Assembly: GCA_905205065.1 (NCBI GenBank)
Contig: CAJLCI010000008.1
Span: 1 to 64,000 of the forward strand
Origin: an uncultured Eubacteriales bacterium
Lineage (GTDB): Bacteria; Bacillota; Clostridia; Oscillospirales; CAG-272
DNA length: 64,000 nucleotides
Direction: 5' to 3'
Under the pieces are notes generated by a model. It was not told the DNA's origin. It saw only the letters and a list, made by a program, of their open reading frames with translations, and searched no databases. The position numbers and the translations under genes are program-made. Positions 41,680-50,377 of the stretch are shown here, in pieces (the first letter of the stretch is position 1; every line of letters starts with the position of its first letter).

Positions 41680-41940
41680 CCTAAACACAAATCTAAACAC
41701 AAACCTAAATACAAGCCCAAACACAAGTCTAACACAAACCTAAATGCAAGTCCAAACACAAGTCTAACACAAACCTAAATGCAAGTCCAAACACAAGTCT
41801 AACACAAACCTAAATGCAAATCCAAACACAAGTCTAACACAAACCTAAATGCAAGCCCAAACACAAATTTAACGCAAACCTAAATGCAAATCCAAACACA
41901 AGTCCAAACACAAACCTAAAAATAATCTAAACATAAACCT
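41680..41940. repeat. Tandem array of 35-bp units built from 12-nt subunits
   Basis: About seven units of AACACAAACCTAAATGCAAG-TCCAAACACAAGTCT and variants, each made of three AAxCyAAACAC-like subunits. It fills most of the 5' leader of the AraC gene. There is almost no G on the plus strand, so the transcript would be an unstructured, C/A-rich leader. Not CRISPR: no distinct spacers. Confidence 0.85.
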
Positions 41941-41990
41941 AAATTTGAATTTTTATATGAAATTTTTATATGAAAGGTATGGTTACAAAC

Positions 41991-42857
41991 TTGAAATATT
42001 TTGACTATTTTGAAAAAATACAGCACGGAACGTTCAATTATCCGATTGCTCATTACCACGTTACAAAGGATCATCCCCGTTATCATATGATGCATCATTG
42101 GCATATAGAGCAGGAAATCATAATAATACTCAGCGGAAAGCTTGAGCTTACGCTTGACGGAAAAGAATATACCGCCGAGGAAGGAGATATATTTTTTATC
42201 AATGACGGTGTTGTACACAGCGCCGTACCGCACGATGCCGTGTACGAATCCATTGTATTTGATATGAGGTGTCTCCTTTCAAGGAATCAGGTATGCAATG
42301 CGCTGGTTACTAATATCATTGATCACCGTGATGTAATTATGCCGGTTATGCCGCGCAGCGAAGAGATTAAATCCATCTCGGAACGATTGGTATCAGCCGT
42401 GTCCGATGAAGAACGAGGCTCTGAACTTCTTGTACAGGGACTGATAACCGAGTTTCTCGGTTTTATTATAAAGCATAAGCTTTTTACAGATGAAAAAATT
42501 GCGGATAAGCGCAGTACCGGCCAGCTTGTTCCTTTCAAGCGTGTCGTCTCATACATCGAGCAAAACTATGCTCAGAAAATAATGCTTGCGGATCTTGCCA
42601 AAACTGCCGGAATGACTCCGAAGTATTTTTGCTCATTTTTCTATGGAATGACAAGGAAAACCCCGATAGAATATGTAAATAATTACAGAATTGAACGGGC
42701 ATGCGAACAGCTCCTCTCAACGGAAATGAGTATAACGGACATAGGACTTAACTGCGGATTCAATGAGATCAGCTATTTTATTAAAACTTTCAGAAAGGCT
42801 ATCGGAACGACTCCTCATCAGTACCGTAAAAAAGCAAGAACGCTTCTTAATGAATAG
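41991..42857 (+). CDS. AraC-family transcriptional regulator with cupin sensor
   Basis: About 288 residues. The N-terminal cupin (YHMMHHWHIEQEIIIILSGKLELTLDGKEY ... GDIFFIND) binds a sugar-type ligand. The C-terminal pair of helix-turn-helix motifs (MLADLAKTAGMTPKYFCSFF and ITDIGLNCGFNEISYFIKTF) binds DNA. It is divergent from fucI, so regulation of fucose use is a fair guess. The start is uncertain: TTG 41991 has AAAGG at 13 bases; ATG 41970 and 41979 lie in frame upstream but with no or too close a ribosome-binding site. Confidence 0.9.
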   Translation: MKYFDYFEKIQHGTFNYPIAHYHVTKDHPRYHMMHHWHIEQEIIIILSGKLELTLDGKEYTAEEGDIFFINDGVVHSAVPHDAVYESIVFDMRCLLSRNQVCNALVTNIIDHRDVIMPVMPRSEEIKSISERLVSAVSDEERGSELLVQGLITEFLGFIIKHKLFTDEKIADKRSTGQLVPFKRVVSYIEQNYAQKIMLADLAKTAGMTPKYFCSFFYGMTRKTPIEYVNNYRIERACEQLLSTEMSITDIGLNCGFNEISYFIKTFRKAIGTTPHQYRKKARTLLNE

Positions 42858-42896
42858 ATAAATGAATGGATAAATAAAAAACTTTTTGTTTTAGTG

Positions 42897-42925
42897 TTGA
42901 TTTTCATATTACACAATGCTACAAT
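42897..42925 (+). promoter_or_regulatory. Promoter of the sufC-sufB pair
   Basis: TTGATT (42897-42902), 17 bases, TACAAT (42920-42925), with a leader of about 190 nt that contains a small GCACAAA/TTTGTGC hairpin (about 43024-43041). Confidence 0.65.
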
Positions 42926-43120
42926 ATATGAGAAACAAAATAACAGGTGAAAAACATTTTTCGCAGTTTGTCATGTGCGTCAATAATATGATCGATATTA
43001 CATGATTACATGAGGTTTATTTTGCACAAAGGATTTTGTGCTTTCTAAAACGGTATAAAACTGAATTTTTGTATGCCGTTAAAATGTCTATGGGTAAGAA
43101 AAGGAGATAAGTTCAATCTT

Positions 43121-43855
43121 ATGCTCGAATTAAAAAATATTTCTTTTAACGCTTCATCAGGTGATTCCAAGCGTGAAATTCTAAAAAATATAAGTCTGAA
43201 AATTGATGAACGCTTTGTCGCGTTTACAGGACCTAACGGCGGAGGAAAATCGACTCTTGCCAAGGTTATTGCCGGTATAGTAACTCCGACCGAGGGGGAG
43301 ATTTTCCTTGACGGTGAAAATATTACCTCACTGTCGGTTACGGAGCGCGCAAAGAGGGGCATCAGTTTTGCTTTTCAGCAGCCGGTGCGTTTTAAGGGAA
43401 TTACCGTTAAGGATCTCATTACACTTGCATCAGGTAAAAAAATTGGAATAAGCGAGGCCTGCAGCTATCTCTCCGAGGTTGGTCTCTGCGCCAGAGATTA
43501 TATAAACCGCGAAGTTGATTCCTCACTTTCCGGCGGCGAGCTGAAACGTATTGAAATTGCTACGATTCTCGCAAGGAGTACAGCTCTGTCAATTTTTGAT
43601 GAGCCTGAAGCGGGAATTGATCTTTGGAGTTTCGGAAACCTTATCGCAGTATTTGAAAATATGTATAAAAAAATTAACGGCAGCATTTTGATAATTTCGC
43701 ATCAGGAGAGAATTCTCAGTATTGCGGACAGAATTATTATTATTGCGGACGGAGAGATACAAAATTCCGGTACAAGAGAAGAAATTCTGCCTGAACTTTT
43801 GGGTTCCGTGACTCAGCCGGGAACATGCAGGACGCTTACTGAAAAGCTTGTATAA
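43121..43855 (+). CDS. sufC: Fe-S assembly ATPase SufC (SMS type)
   Basis: 244 residues. Walker A GPNGGGKST, signature SLSGGELKRIEIA, Walker B LSIFDEPEAGID. The Asp-Glu-Pro-Glu-Ala-Gly-Ile-Asp motif is typical of SufC rather than of importer ATPases. It drives the SufB-type scaffold encoded 71 bp downstream. The start is the ATG ten bases after AAGGAGATAA. No sufS, sufU or sufD accompanies it, so this is the two-gene minimal arrangement known from anaerobes (SMS system). Confidence 0.9.
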   Translation: MLELKNISFNASSGDSKREILKNISLKIDERFVAFTGPNGGGKSTLAKVIAGIVTPTEGEIFLDGENITSLSVTERAKRGISFAFQQPVRFKGITVKDLITLASGKKIGISEACSYLSEVGLCARDYINREVDSSLSGGELKRIEIATILARSTALSIFDEPEAGIDLWSFGNLIAVFENMYKKINGSILIISHQERILSIADRIIIIADGEIQNSGTREEILPELLGSVTQPGTCRTLTEKLV

Positions 43856-43926
43856 ATAAATGGAAAGGACGGAAAAGTACCCTTCTCTTTTATTGTAATT
43901 ATACAGGTAAGGGGTACGATAATAAT

Positions 43927-44844
43927 ATGGATTCTATACAAAAAAAGCTGCTTCAGGAGGTATCCGGTCTGCATGAGACTCCGGAGGGGGCTTATAACAT
44001 AAGGGCAAACGGTAAATCGGCTGTGCGCGGTACAACAGCTAATATAGATATTGTTACAAAAGACGACAAACCGGGAATAGATATAATAATAAAACCGGAA
44101 ACAAAGCATGAAAGCGTACACATTCCGGTTATTCTCAGTGAAAGCGGTCTTAAGGAGACTGTCTATAATGATTTTTATATAGGAGATGACTGCGACATTG
44201 TAATTGTAGCCGGATGCGGTATTCACAACGACGGAAGCAGTACGTCCGAGCACAGTGGAGTTCATCGCTTTTTTGTCGGAAAAAACTCGCGTGTAAAATA
44301 CGTTGAAAAGCATTATGCCGAGGGCGACGGAAACGGCGAACGTATAATGAATCCCTCAACCGAGATTTATCTGGAAGAGGGAGCGTATATGGATTTGGAT
44401 ACGCTTCAGATCAAGGGGGTAGACTCTGCGATACGCACTACAAAAGCAAAGCTTGCCGATAAAGCGGTTTTAGTTATTCATGATAAAATAATGACTCACG
44501 GCAAACAATACGCAAAAGCGGATTTTACCGTTGATCTCGACGGAGAGGACTGCAGTGCGAACGTTATTTCACGCTCTGTTGCAAGAGACAGTTCCAATCA
44601 GCTTTTTATTTCAAGGATAAATGGAAATTCAAGGTGTACGGGACACACAGAATGCGATGCAATTATTATGGACAACGCAAGTGTAAGCGCTGTTCCGGAG
44701 ATTACAGCGGGATGTGTTGACGCAAGTCTTATTCATGAAGCGGCAATCGGTAAAATTGCCGGAGAACAGCTTATAAAGCTTATGACACTGGGACTTACCG
44801 AAAAAGAAGCCGAGGAACAAATTGTTAACGGATTCCTTAAATAA
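43927..44844 (+). CDS. sufB: SufB/SufD-family Fe-S scaffold protein (SMS type)
   Basis: 305 residues, shorter than classical SufB (about 460). It has the SufBD beta-helix with GCGIHNDGSSTSEHSGVHRFFVG, IYLEEGAYMDLDTLQIKGV and the conserved end AVPEITAGCVDASLIHEAAIGKI, which corresponds to the SufB/D interface containing the conserved His and Glu. It would form a complex with SufC to assemble Fe-S clusters, heavily needed by the Hdr/Flx/Frd proteins in this genome. Confidence 0.9.
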   Translation: MDSIQKKLLQEVSGLHETPEGAYNIRANGKSAVRGTTANIDIVTKDDKPGIDIIIKPETKHESVHIPVILSESGLKETVYNDFYIGDDCDIVIVAGCGIHNDGSSTSEHSGVHRFFVGKNSRVKYVEKHYAEGDGNGERIMNPSTEIYLEEGAYMDLDTLQIKGVDSAIRTTKAKLADKAVLVIHDKIMTHGKQYAKADFTVDLDGEDCSANVISRSVARDSSNQLFISRINGNSRCTGHTECDAIIMDNASVSAVPEITAGCVDASLIHEAAIGKIAGEQLIKLMTLGLTEKEAEEQIVNGFLK

Positions 44845-44874
44845 TGTTTGCATTTTTTCAAAGTCGAACAGAAA

Positions 44875-44917
44875 AAGACAGCAAAGGCTTATTTTGCCCG
44901 TGCTGTCTTGATTTTTT
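44875..44917 (+). terminator. Terminator of the suf pair
   Basis: AAGACAGCA pairs with TGCTGTCTT around a 17-base loop and is followed by GATTTTTTTAT. Confidence 0.85.
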
Positions 44918-45005
44918 TATCGGGATATCGGCCAAAAATCTTGCCGTATCGCAGTGTATCTTTTTCGGCGGATTGGTTTTTATTGGTCAGTATATCCATT
45001 ATCGG

Positions 45006-46136
45006 TTAGTATATCCAGCCTGTAACACTTATATCTGTAATTTCAACATTTACAGAAGCCTCAGTCAGAGCGGTTTTAGACAATGTAAAGTATTCATGCA
45101 CATATACAGCTCCTCCGCCGGTCGGAACCGGCTGAGCAATATATTCAAAGCACAGAGTCAAACAGTCTCCTCTGTATTCGGCAGCCGAAGATACATACGG
45201 ATCCGGACTTTCATTAAAATAACTGTACACAACAAGCGTATTCTCAGAGAAGAAATTCTCATTATACATCTGAACGAGCTTATTCGTATTTAAAAGCTGT
45301 TCATCAAGCTCTTCGGGAATAGCTTCTGAGGCACCGGATTCAGAACGGCGGTCGGCAAAAGACGTTTCAGTATCATATTTTTCTTTTACTGCTGAAACAT
45401 ATTCCTCGAGCTCCGAAACAGAATTAATTAAACAAAGCTCCGGGCCGAGTTCCTCCGCTCCGGGGTCGGCAAGAGTATAATATGTGTCTGTTAATGCTCC
45501 GGTATCTTTACCGGCGGTATATTTCTCCGGAATTGACACATTGATTCCGGCGCAGAGCTTCATAAGACGAACAAGATCGTTAGAATTTAATTTTCCGTCA
45601 CGGTTTGTATCGGCAGAAACGAAATCCATTCCTTCATAAAAAGGCGGATAAATATCTCCGGCGAGAAATTTCATAAGTTTGACAATATCCGCGCTTGCAG
45701 TTTTTCCGTCGCCGTTAACATCCCCTGCAAGACGGTCGGAAACCACAAGCGGCCATTTTTCTTTGGATTCCAATATAAAACAGCTGTTATCAATATAGGA
45801 GATTCCATCCGCTCCGTAAATATGGGTTACAAAGTATCCCTCTTTAGCTGTGACTGTATAATAAACAGGCAGATTGATCGGAAGATCATCATTATCAAGC
45901 TGCTCCGTTTTTTCTGCGTCGGCATAGAACGAAAATATAACGTTTTTATTTTGTTCGGCAGCTTCTTTATTCTTCCAATATTTCACAAATTCATCTTCGT
46001 TTTCAATGGGTTCATAGTTCCGGTTAATCAATTCGTCATCGTATTGAAAAGCAGATGCAGTAACGCAGACAGACGATGAAGTTATGAAGAGTACCGATGA
46101 CAATATCAAAGAGAATGTTTTAAAAGATTTTTTCAT
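45006..46136 (-). CDS. Secreted protein with internal type I dockerin
   Basis: 376 residues. A signal peptide (about 1-29, SLILSSVLFITSSSVCVTASA) is followed by a domain of about 105 residues of unknown type. A dockerin sits in the middle (about 140-200): GDVNGDGKTASADIVKLMKFLAG and ADTNRDGKLNSNDLVRLMKLCAG. The C-terminal domain (about 230-376) has VVYSYFNESPDPYVSSA and GGAVYVHEYFTLSK, which I do not recognise. Dockerins are usually terminal; an internal one suggests a structural or inhibitor-like component of an extracellular complex. The ATG follows AAAGGATGG. Confidence 0.8.
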   Translation of the reverse strand: MKKSFKTFSLILSSVLFITSSSVCVTASAFQYDDELINRNYEPIENEDEFVKYWKNKEAAEQNKNVIFSFYADAEKTEQLDNDDLPINLPVYYTVTAKEGYFVTHIYGADGISYIDNSCFILESKEKWPLVVSDRLAGDVNGDGKTASADIVKLMKFLAGDIYPPFYEGMDFVSADTNRDGKLNSNDLVRLMKLCAGINVSIPEKYTAGKDTGALTDTYYTLADPGAEELGPELCLINSVSELEEYVSAVKEKYDTETSFADRRSESGASEAIPEELDEQLLNTNKLVQMYNENFFSENTLVVYSYFNESPDPYVSSAAEYRGDCLTLCFEYIAQPVPTGGGAVYVHEYFTLSKTALTEASVNVEITDISVTGWIY

Positions 46137-46203
46137 GGAGATAACCCATCCTTTCGTTTATAGCTGTTGTCTATGTTGTATAAAAATTTTATTACAATAT
46201 TAT

Positions 46204-46234
46204 TGTATAGACAAATTTACCATTTGTCAATACA
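46204..46234. promoter_or_regulatory. Candidate operator between the dockerin gene and sigK
   Basis: TGTATAGACAAAT and ATTTGTCAATACA form a 13-bp inverted repeat with one mismatch and a 5-base spacer, located between divergent genes. Which gene it serves is not visible. Confidence 0.5.
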
Positions 46235-46381
46235 TTTTAACCACAATCTTTATTATATTTTTCATTTAAGGGAAATATTGAACTGAAATCGGCATATAAT
46301 AATAAAAATAACCATATTAAACATCTCATGACGGGTCTGTGTTCTTTATTAACTTTGAAAAAGAAAGGTGCGGTAATTGTT

Positions 46382-47065
46382 ATGCCGGTATTCCCTTCAT
46401 TTAATTTGTTATTCGGACGTTTTATGTTTCTTTTCCTGAAGGTATCGGGCTCCGGAAACTTTCCGGAGCCTCTTGAACCGGAACAGGAGCGCGAATGCTT
46501 TATCAGAATGAAAAACGGTGACGGAGAAGCACGCAAGACACTGATTGAACACAACCTCAGGCTTGTCGCGCATATAATCAAGAAATACGGAACCTCCGGA
46601 ACAGGAACCGACGACTTGATGTCGCTTGGAACAATCGGGCTGATCAAAGCGATCGATTCGTTTGACATAGAAAACGGCACAAAGTTTGCAACATACGCCA
46701 GCAAGTGCCTGCAGAATGAAATCCTAATGCATTTCAGATCTAAGAAAAAGCTTTCCGGTGAGGTTTCTCTCGGCGATACAATCGATACCGATAAAGATGG
46801 GAATCCGCTTACATATATGGACATTATAAGCTGTGAGGATACGATTGCGGACGATATTGATTTCAAGATAAAATTTGAAAAAGCAAACGCAGCAATCAAT
46901 CATCTTCTTACTCCGAGAGAAAGAAATATCATTATTCTCCGTTACGGTTTAAATGGCAACCCTCCAATTCCTCAGAGAGAAATAGCGGAAATGCTCCATA
47001 TATCACGCTCATATGTCAGCCGCATAGAAAAAAAAGCTTTGCAAAAGCTTCGCTCTGCTTTGTAA
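46382..47065 (+). CDS. sigK: RNA polymerase sporulation sigma factor, pro-sigma-K
   Basis: 227 residues. The hydrophobic pro-sequence (PSFNLLFGRFMFLFLKV, about 1-24) is the part removed by SpoIVFB-type processing. Region 2 follows: RKTLIEHNLRLVAHIIKKY, DLMSLGTIGLIKAIDSFD, KFATYASKCLQNEILMHFRSKKK. Region 4 has REIAMLHISRSYVSRIEKKAL-like sequence near the end. It directs late mother-cell genes including coat genes. The start is the ATG behind AAAGGTG. The gene is continuous, with no skin-type insertion. Confidence 0.93.
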   Translation: MPVFPSFNLLFGRFMFLFLKVSGSGNFPEPLEPEQERECFIRMKNGDGEARKTLIEHNLRLVAHIIKKYGTSGTGTDDLMSLGTIGLIKAIDSFDIENGTKFATYASKCLQNEILMHFRSKKKLSGEVSLGDTIDTDKDGNPLTYMDIISCEDTIADDIDFKIKFEKANAAINHLLTPRERNIIILRYGLNGNPPIPQREIAEMLHISRSYVSRIEKKALQKLRSAL

Positions 47066-47087
47066 TAAATTTTACAGTATGCTGTTC

Positions 47088-47116
47088 TTGACAAGAAATT
47101 CAGTCCATACTATAAT
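47088..47116 (+). promoter_or_regulatory. Promoter of the ppx-ppk operon
   Basis: Perfect TTGACA (47088-47093), 17 bases, TATAAT (47111-47116), 45 bp before the start codon. Confidence 0.88.
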
Positions 47117-47160
47117 GTAGTAAAGAGAAGTATGCCAGAATCCGGAATGAGGTGACAAAA

Positions 47161-48195
47161 TTGCTTTATTGCGTAACCGATATAGGCTCAAATACTGTAA
47201 AAATGAATATTTTCGACTCATCCGGCGCCGCCGGCGGGAATATTAAGTCTGTATTTGCGGAAAGCACAACGCTCGGTCTCGGCGGAATGAGGGAAAACGG
47301 ATGTTTGAGCGGATTTGGAATCAAGGCTTTATGTGAAATTCTCGAACGGTATAAGTATAATTCCAGCGAAAACGGATGCGGTAATTTTTTCGCATTCGCT
47401 ACCGCCTCGCTCAGAAACGTGACCAATACCGAAGACGCTGTTGAAATTATAAGGGAAAAAACCGGAATTTCGATAGATGTTCTGACCGGAGAGGAGGAAG
47501 CGCTTTTGAGCTTTGGAGGTATGAAAAGCGAGTATCCGGATGCCTTGTCAGGGCTTATGATTGACATGGGAGGAGGAAGCACAGAGCTTATTTCATTTAC
47601 GGAAAATTGTATATCGTCTTCTGTCAGTATCCCTGCCGGATGTGTAACTCTGCGTGATTCGTTCAGCGAAAAAGAAAAAGCGTTTCCATCGCCTGAAGGC
47701 TGTATAGCAATAGCAGAAAGGATATATGAGCTTATAAGTTCTTCCGGTTTTATTTCGGAGCACAGCGAGGCGTATATGATCGGAGGAACGGCTCGTGCCG
47801 TATTCAGGCTTTCCGGATTTGCATCCGGAAATATAGAGGTGCCAGAAAAACAGGAGAGCAATATGGAATATATAATGCTCTGCGGAAAAAGATTCCCTTT
47901 CCGTTCCGGGTATAATTCTTCTCTTTCACATAACCTCAGCATTGATACCGAAGAATTCGACACCGTATTTAATTTTTACAGCAAAGCATATGAAGACAGG
48001 ATAATTGCCAATCACATTCGCGCTATTATACCTGAGAGGTATGACACTATTATACCCGGTATGGCGGCACAGAAAGCAATTTTAAATTACTGCGGTATCA
48101 ATAAGCTCAGGCTTGTTACGGCAGGAGTACGCGAAGGATATTTTCTGCGCCTGCTGGCAGATAATTTTGCCGCAGAAACATCTGCCGGATGCTAA
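47161..48195 (+). CDS. ppx: Exopolyphosphatase / guanosine pentaphosphatase family protein
   Basis: 344 residues of the Ppx/GppA ASKHA fold. Phosphate loop 1: TDIGSNTVKMNIFD. Middle: FAFATASLRNVTN and LTGEEEALLSFGGM. Loop 2: LMIDMGGGSTELI. Loop near the end: MIGGTARAVF. It hydrolyses polyphosphate from the end, or pppGpp. It is shorter than E. coli Ppx, lacking the C-terminal HD-like domain. The start is TTG about five bases after GAGGTGA; a GTG three codons earlier overlaps that ribosome-binding site. It is followed by polyphosphate kinase. Confidence 0.9.
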   Translation: MLYCVTDIGSNTVKMNIFDSSGAAGGNIKSVFAESTTLGLGGMRENGCLSGFGIKALCEILERYKYNSSENGCGNFFAFATASLRNVTNTEDAVEIIREKTGISIDVLTGEEEALLSFGGMKSEYPDALSGLMIDMGGGSTELISFTENCISSSVSIPAGCVTLRDSFSEKEKAFPSPEGCIAIAERIYELISSSGFISEHSEAYMIGGTARAVFRLSGFASGNIEVPEKQESNMEYIMLCGKRFPFRSGYNSSLSHNLSIDTEEFDTVFNFYSKAYEDRIIANHIRAIIPERYDTIIPGMAAQKAILNYCGINKLRLVTAGVREGYFLRLLADNFAAETSAGC

Positions 48196-48264
48196 TCAAA
48201 ACCACATAAAGGCTATAACTGGAGGTATGAAGGCTATAGTCGGAAATCGGAAGGAAACCCATAA

Positions 48265-50355
48265 ATGTATTATATAAACAGAGAGCTGTCGTGGCTGAAA
48301 TTTAACAAGCGTGTACTTTTGCAGGCCGATGCTCCGGAGGTTCCGCTTTTTGAGCGGATGAAATTTATCGCGATTTTTGAATCGAATTTAGACGAGTTTT
48401 TTATGGTCCGCGCCGGAAGCATGCATGACAGGGCGCTTATATCGGCTGATATGCGTGATGACAAAACAAAAATGACCGCGCGCGAACAGCTTGAAGCTAT
48501 ATACAGAGATGCAAAGCCGCTTTGCGAGCTGTGCGGAAACATTTTTGAAGAGCTTGAAAAACTGCTTGAGGCTAAGGGTATAATACGTGAAAACGCGCGC
48601 GGGCTTTCCGATGAGGATGCCAAGACGTTGAAGGCATACTTTAAACATGAAATTCTGCCGCTTCTCTCTCCGCAGATAATAGATGCTAAGCATCCGTTTC
48701 CGCATCTTGAGAATAAAAAGCTATACGTGATTTCCGAGCTGGAGAGAGGCGGAAAGACCTATTACGGAATTATTCCAATTTTACAGAGCTTTGAGCGTAT
48801 GTATTTTCCGCCGTCGGATGATACCGATAAAATCAGATATATTCTTATAGAGGATATTCTGATGAAATATCTTAAAGATATATTTAAGATATATAATGTA
48901 AAGTCGCGCGCAGTAATCAGGGTAACAAGAAACGCTGATATTGAGGTGGCGGATAATTTTTCGGATGACAGCATAGATTACCGCAGTTATGTCGATGTAA
49001 TCATAAAAAAGCGAGGAAAGCTTTCTCCGATACGTCTTGAATGTTACTCCGGCGAATACGGCAAAAGTAAAAAACTGATCGCGTATTTTATGCATAAAAT
49101 CGGTTTGACAGATCCTCAGTGCTTCTGGCTCCGCAAGCCGTGCGATCCTTCTTACATTTATGCTCTCGAAAGAAAGCTCCCGAAGGAAACCGATCTTCTT
49201 TATTCTCCTCTTGTTCCGCAAAATTATCCTGATATTCCCGCGAGAGCAAGAATAACGGAAATTGTATATGAAAGGGATATTCTTTTGTCGTTTCCCTACC
49301 ATACCATAAGACCGTATCTTAAGCTTCTTGAAGAGGCGGCGACTGACGAGGATACCGTATCAATCAAAATTACGCTTTACCGATTGAGCAATACCTCCGA
49401 GGTTATAAGACTGCTCTGTCTTGCAGCGGAAAACGGAAAAGAAGTTACCGCTGTGGTGGAGCTTAAAGCTCGTTTCGACGAGAGTAACAACATCGGATGG
49501 TCAAGACGTCTGGAGGAGTCGGGTTGCAACGTTGTATATGGTGTCGATGGGCTGAAAACCCATTCGAAAATAACCCTGATAACAAGAAAAAACGATGGAG
49601 GCGTGAGCTGTATTACGCATATCGGAACTGGAAACTACAATGAAAAAACCGCACGCCTGTATACGGATGTGGGAATTATCACAAGCGACAGCCGCATATG
49701 CTCGGACGCCGTTGATTTTTTCAGAAACATAACTCTTGGAGTTAGCGCTGATGACTATAAAGTACTTCTTGTGGCACCTGACTGCATGAAAAACAAACTT
49801 ATCTCCCTGATAGCTTCTGAGCGCGCTAAAGGCAAAGAGGGATACATCCGTATGAAGATGAACAGCATGACCGACAAGGATATTATTGACGCGCTTGTTT
49901 CTGCGTCTGAATCGGGTGTCAGGATTGATTTGATTATACGGGGAATATGCTGCCTCCAGACCGGTCTGAAAAAACAGACCGACAATATAACGGTCAGAAG
50001 CATTGTGGGGCGTTATCTTGAACATTCCAGAATATTTATTTTTGGAGCAGATCCGGAAAAAAGACAGGTATTTATCGGCTCAGCGGACTGTATGACAAGA
50101 AATACATCAAGAAGAGTGGAAATAATTACCCCTGTGTTTGACCGCGCAGCCGCTGACAGGCTGGTTTCAATGACCGATCTCATGCTTCGTGACAATGTAA
50201 AATCAAGTGTGCTGATGCCTGACGGAAATTATGTTTCCGTTTCCGAACTGTCCGATAAAAAGAATGAAAAACACGAGGACGGCACCGACAGTCAGCTTGT
50301 GCTGTTTAATGAAGCTTATGCAAGCAACAGTCTACGTCCGCTGCCGGTAAAATAA
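48265..50355 (+). CDS. ppk: Polyphosphate kinase 1
   Basis: 696 residues, typical PPK1 length. N domain: NRELSWLKFNKRVL, IFESNLDEFFMVRAGS. Phosphorylated His motif: YGVDGLKTHSKITLI; second HKD-type site: RYLEHSRIFIFG. C domain: HIGTGNYNEKTARLYTDVG. It makes polyphosphate from ATP reversibly. It sits 69 bp after the exopolyphosphatase gene under the same promoter, so synthesis and breakdown are co-expressed. Confidence 0.97.
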   Translation: MYYINRELSWLKFNKRVLLQADAPEVPLFERMKFIAIFESNLDEFFMVRAGSMHDRALISADMRDDKTKMTAREQLEAIYRDAKPLCELCGNIFEELEKLLEAKGIIRENARGLSDEDAKTLKAYFKHEILPLLSPQIIDAKHPFPHLENKKLYVISELERGGKTYYGIIPILQSFERMYFPPSDDTDKIRYILIEDILMKYLKDIFKIYNVKSRAVIRVTRNADIEVADNFSDDSIDYRSYVDVIIKKRGKLSPIRLECYSGEYGKSKKLIAYFMHKIGLTDPQCFWLRKPCDPSYIYALERKLPKETDLLYSPLVPQNYPDIPARARITEIVYERDILLSFPYHTIRPYLKLLEEAATDEDTVSIKITLYRLSNTSEVIRLLCLAAENGKEVTAVVELKARFDESNNIGWSRRLEESGCNVVYGVDGLKTHSKITLITRKNDGGVSCITHIGTGNYNEKTARLYTDVGIITSDSRICSDAVDFFRNITLGVSADDYKVLLVAPDCMKNKLISLIASERAKGKEGYIRMKMNSMTDKDIIDALVSASESGVRIDLIIRGICCLQTGLKKQTDNITVRSIVGRYLEHSRIFIFGADPEKRQVFIGSADCMTRNTSRRVEIITPVFDRAAADRLVSMTDLMLRDNVKSSVLMPDGNYVSVSELSDKKNEKHEDGTDSQLVLFNEAYASNSLRPLPVK

Positions 50356-50377
50356 AAATTGCGGATGGTGAAAAAAT

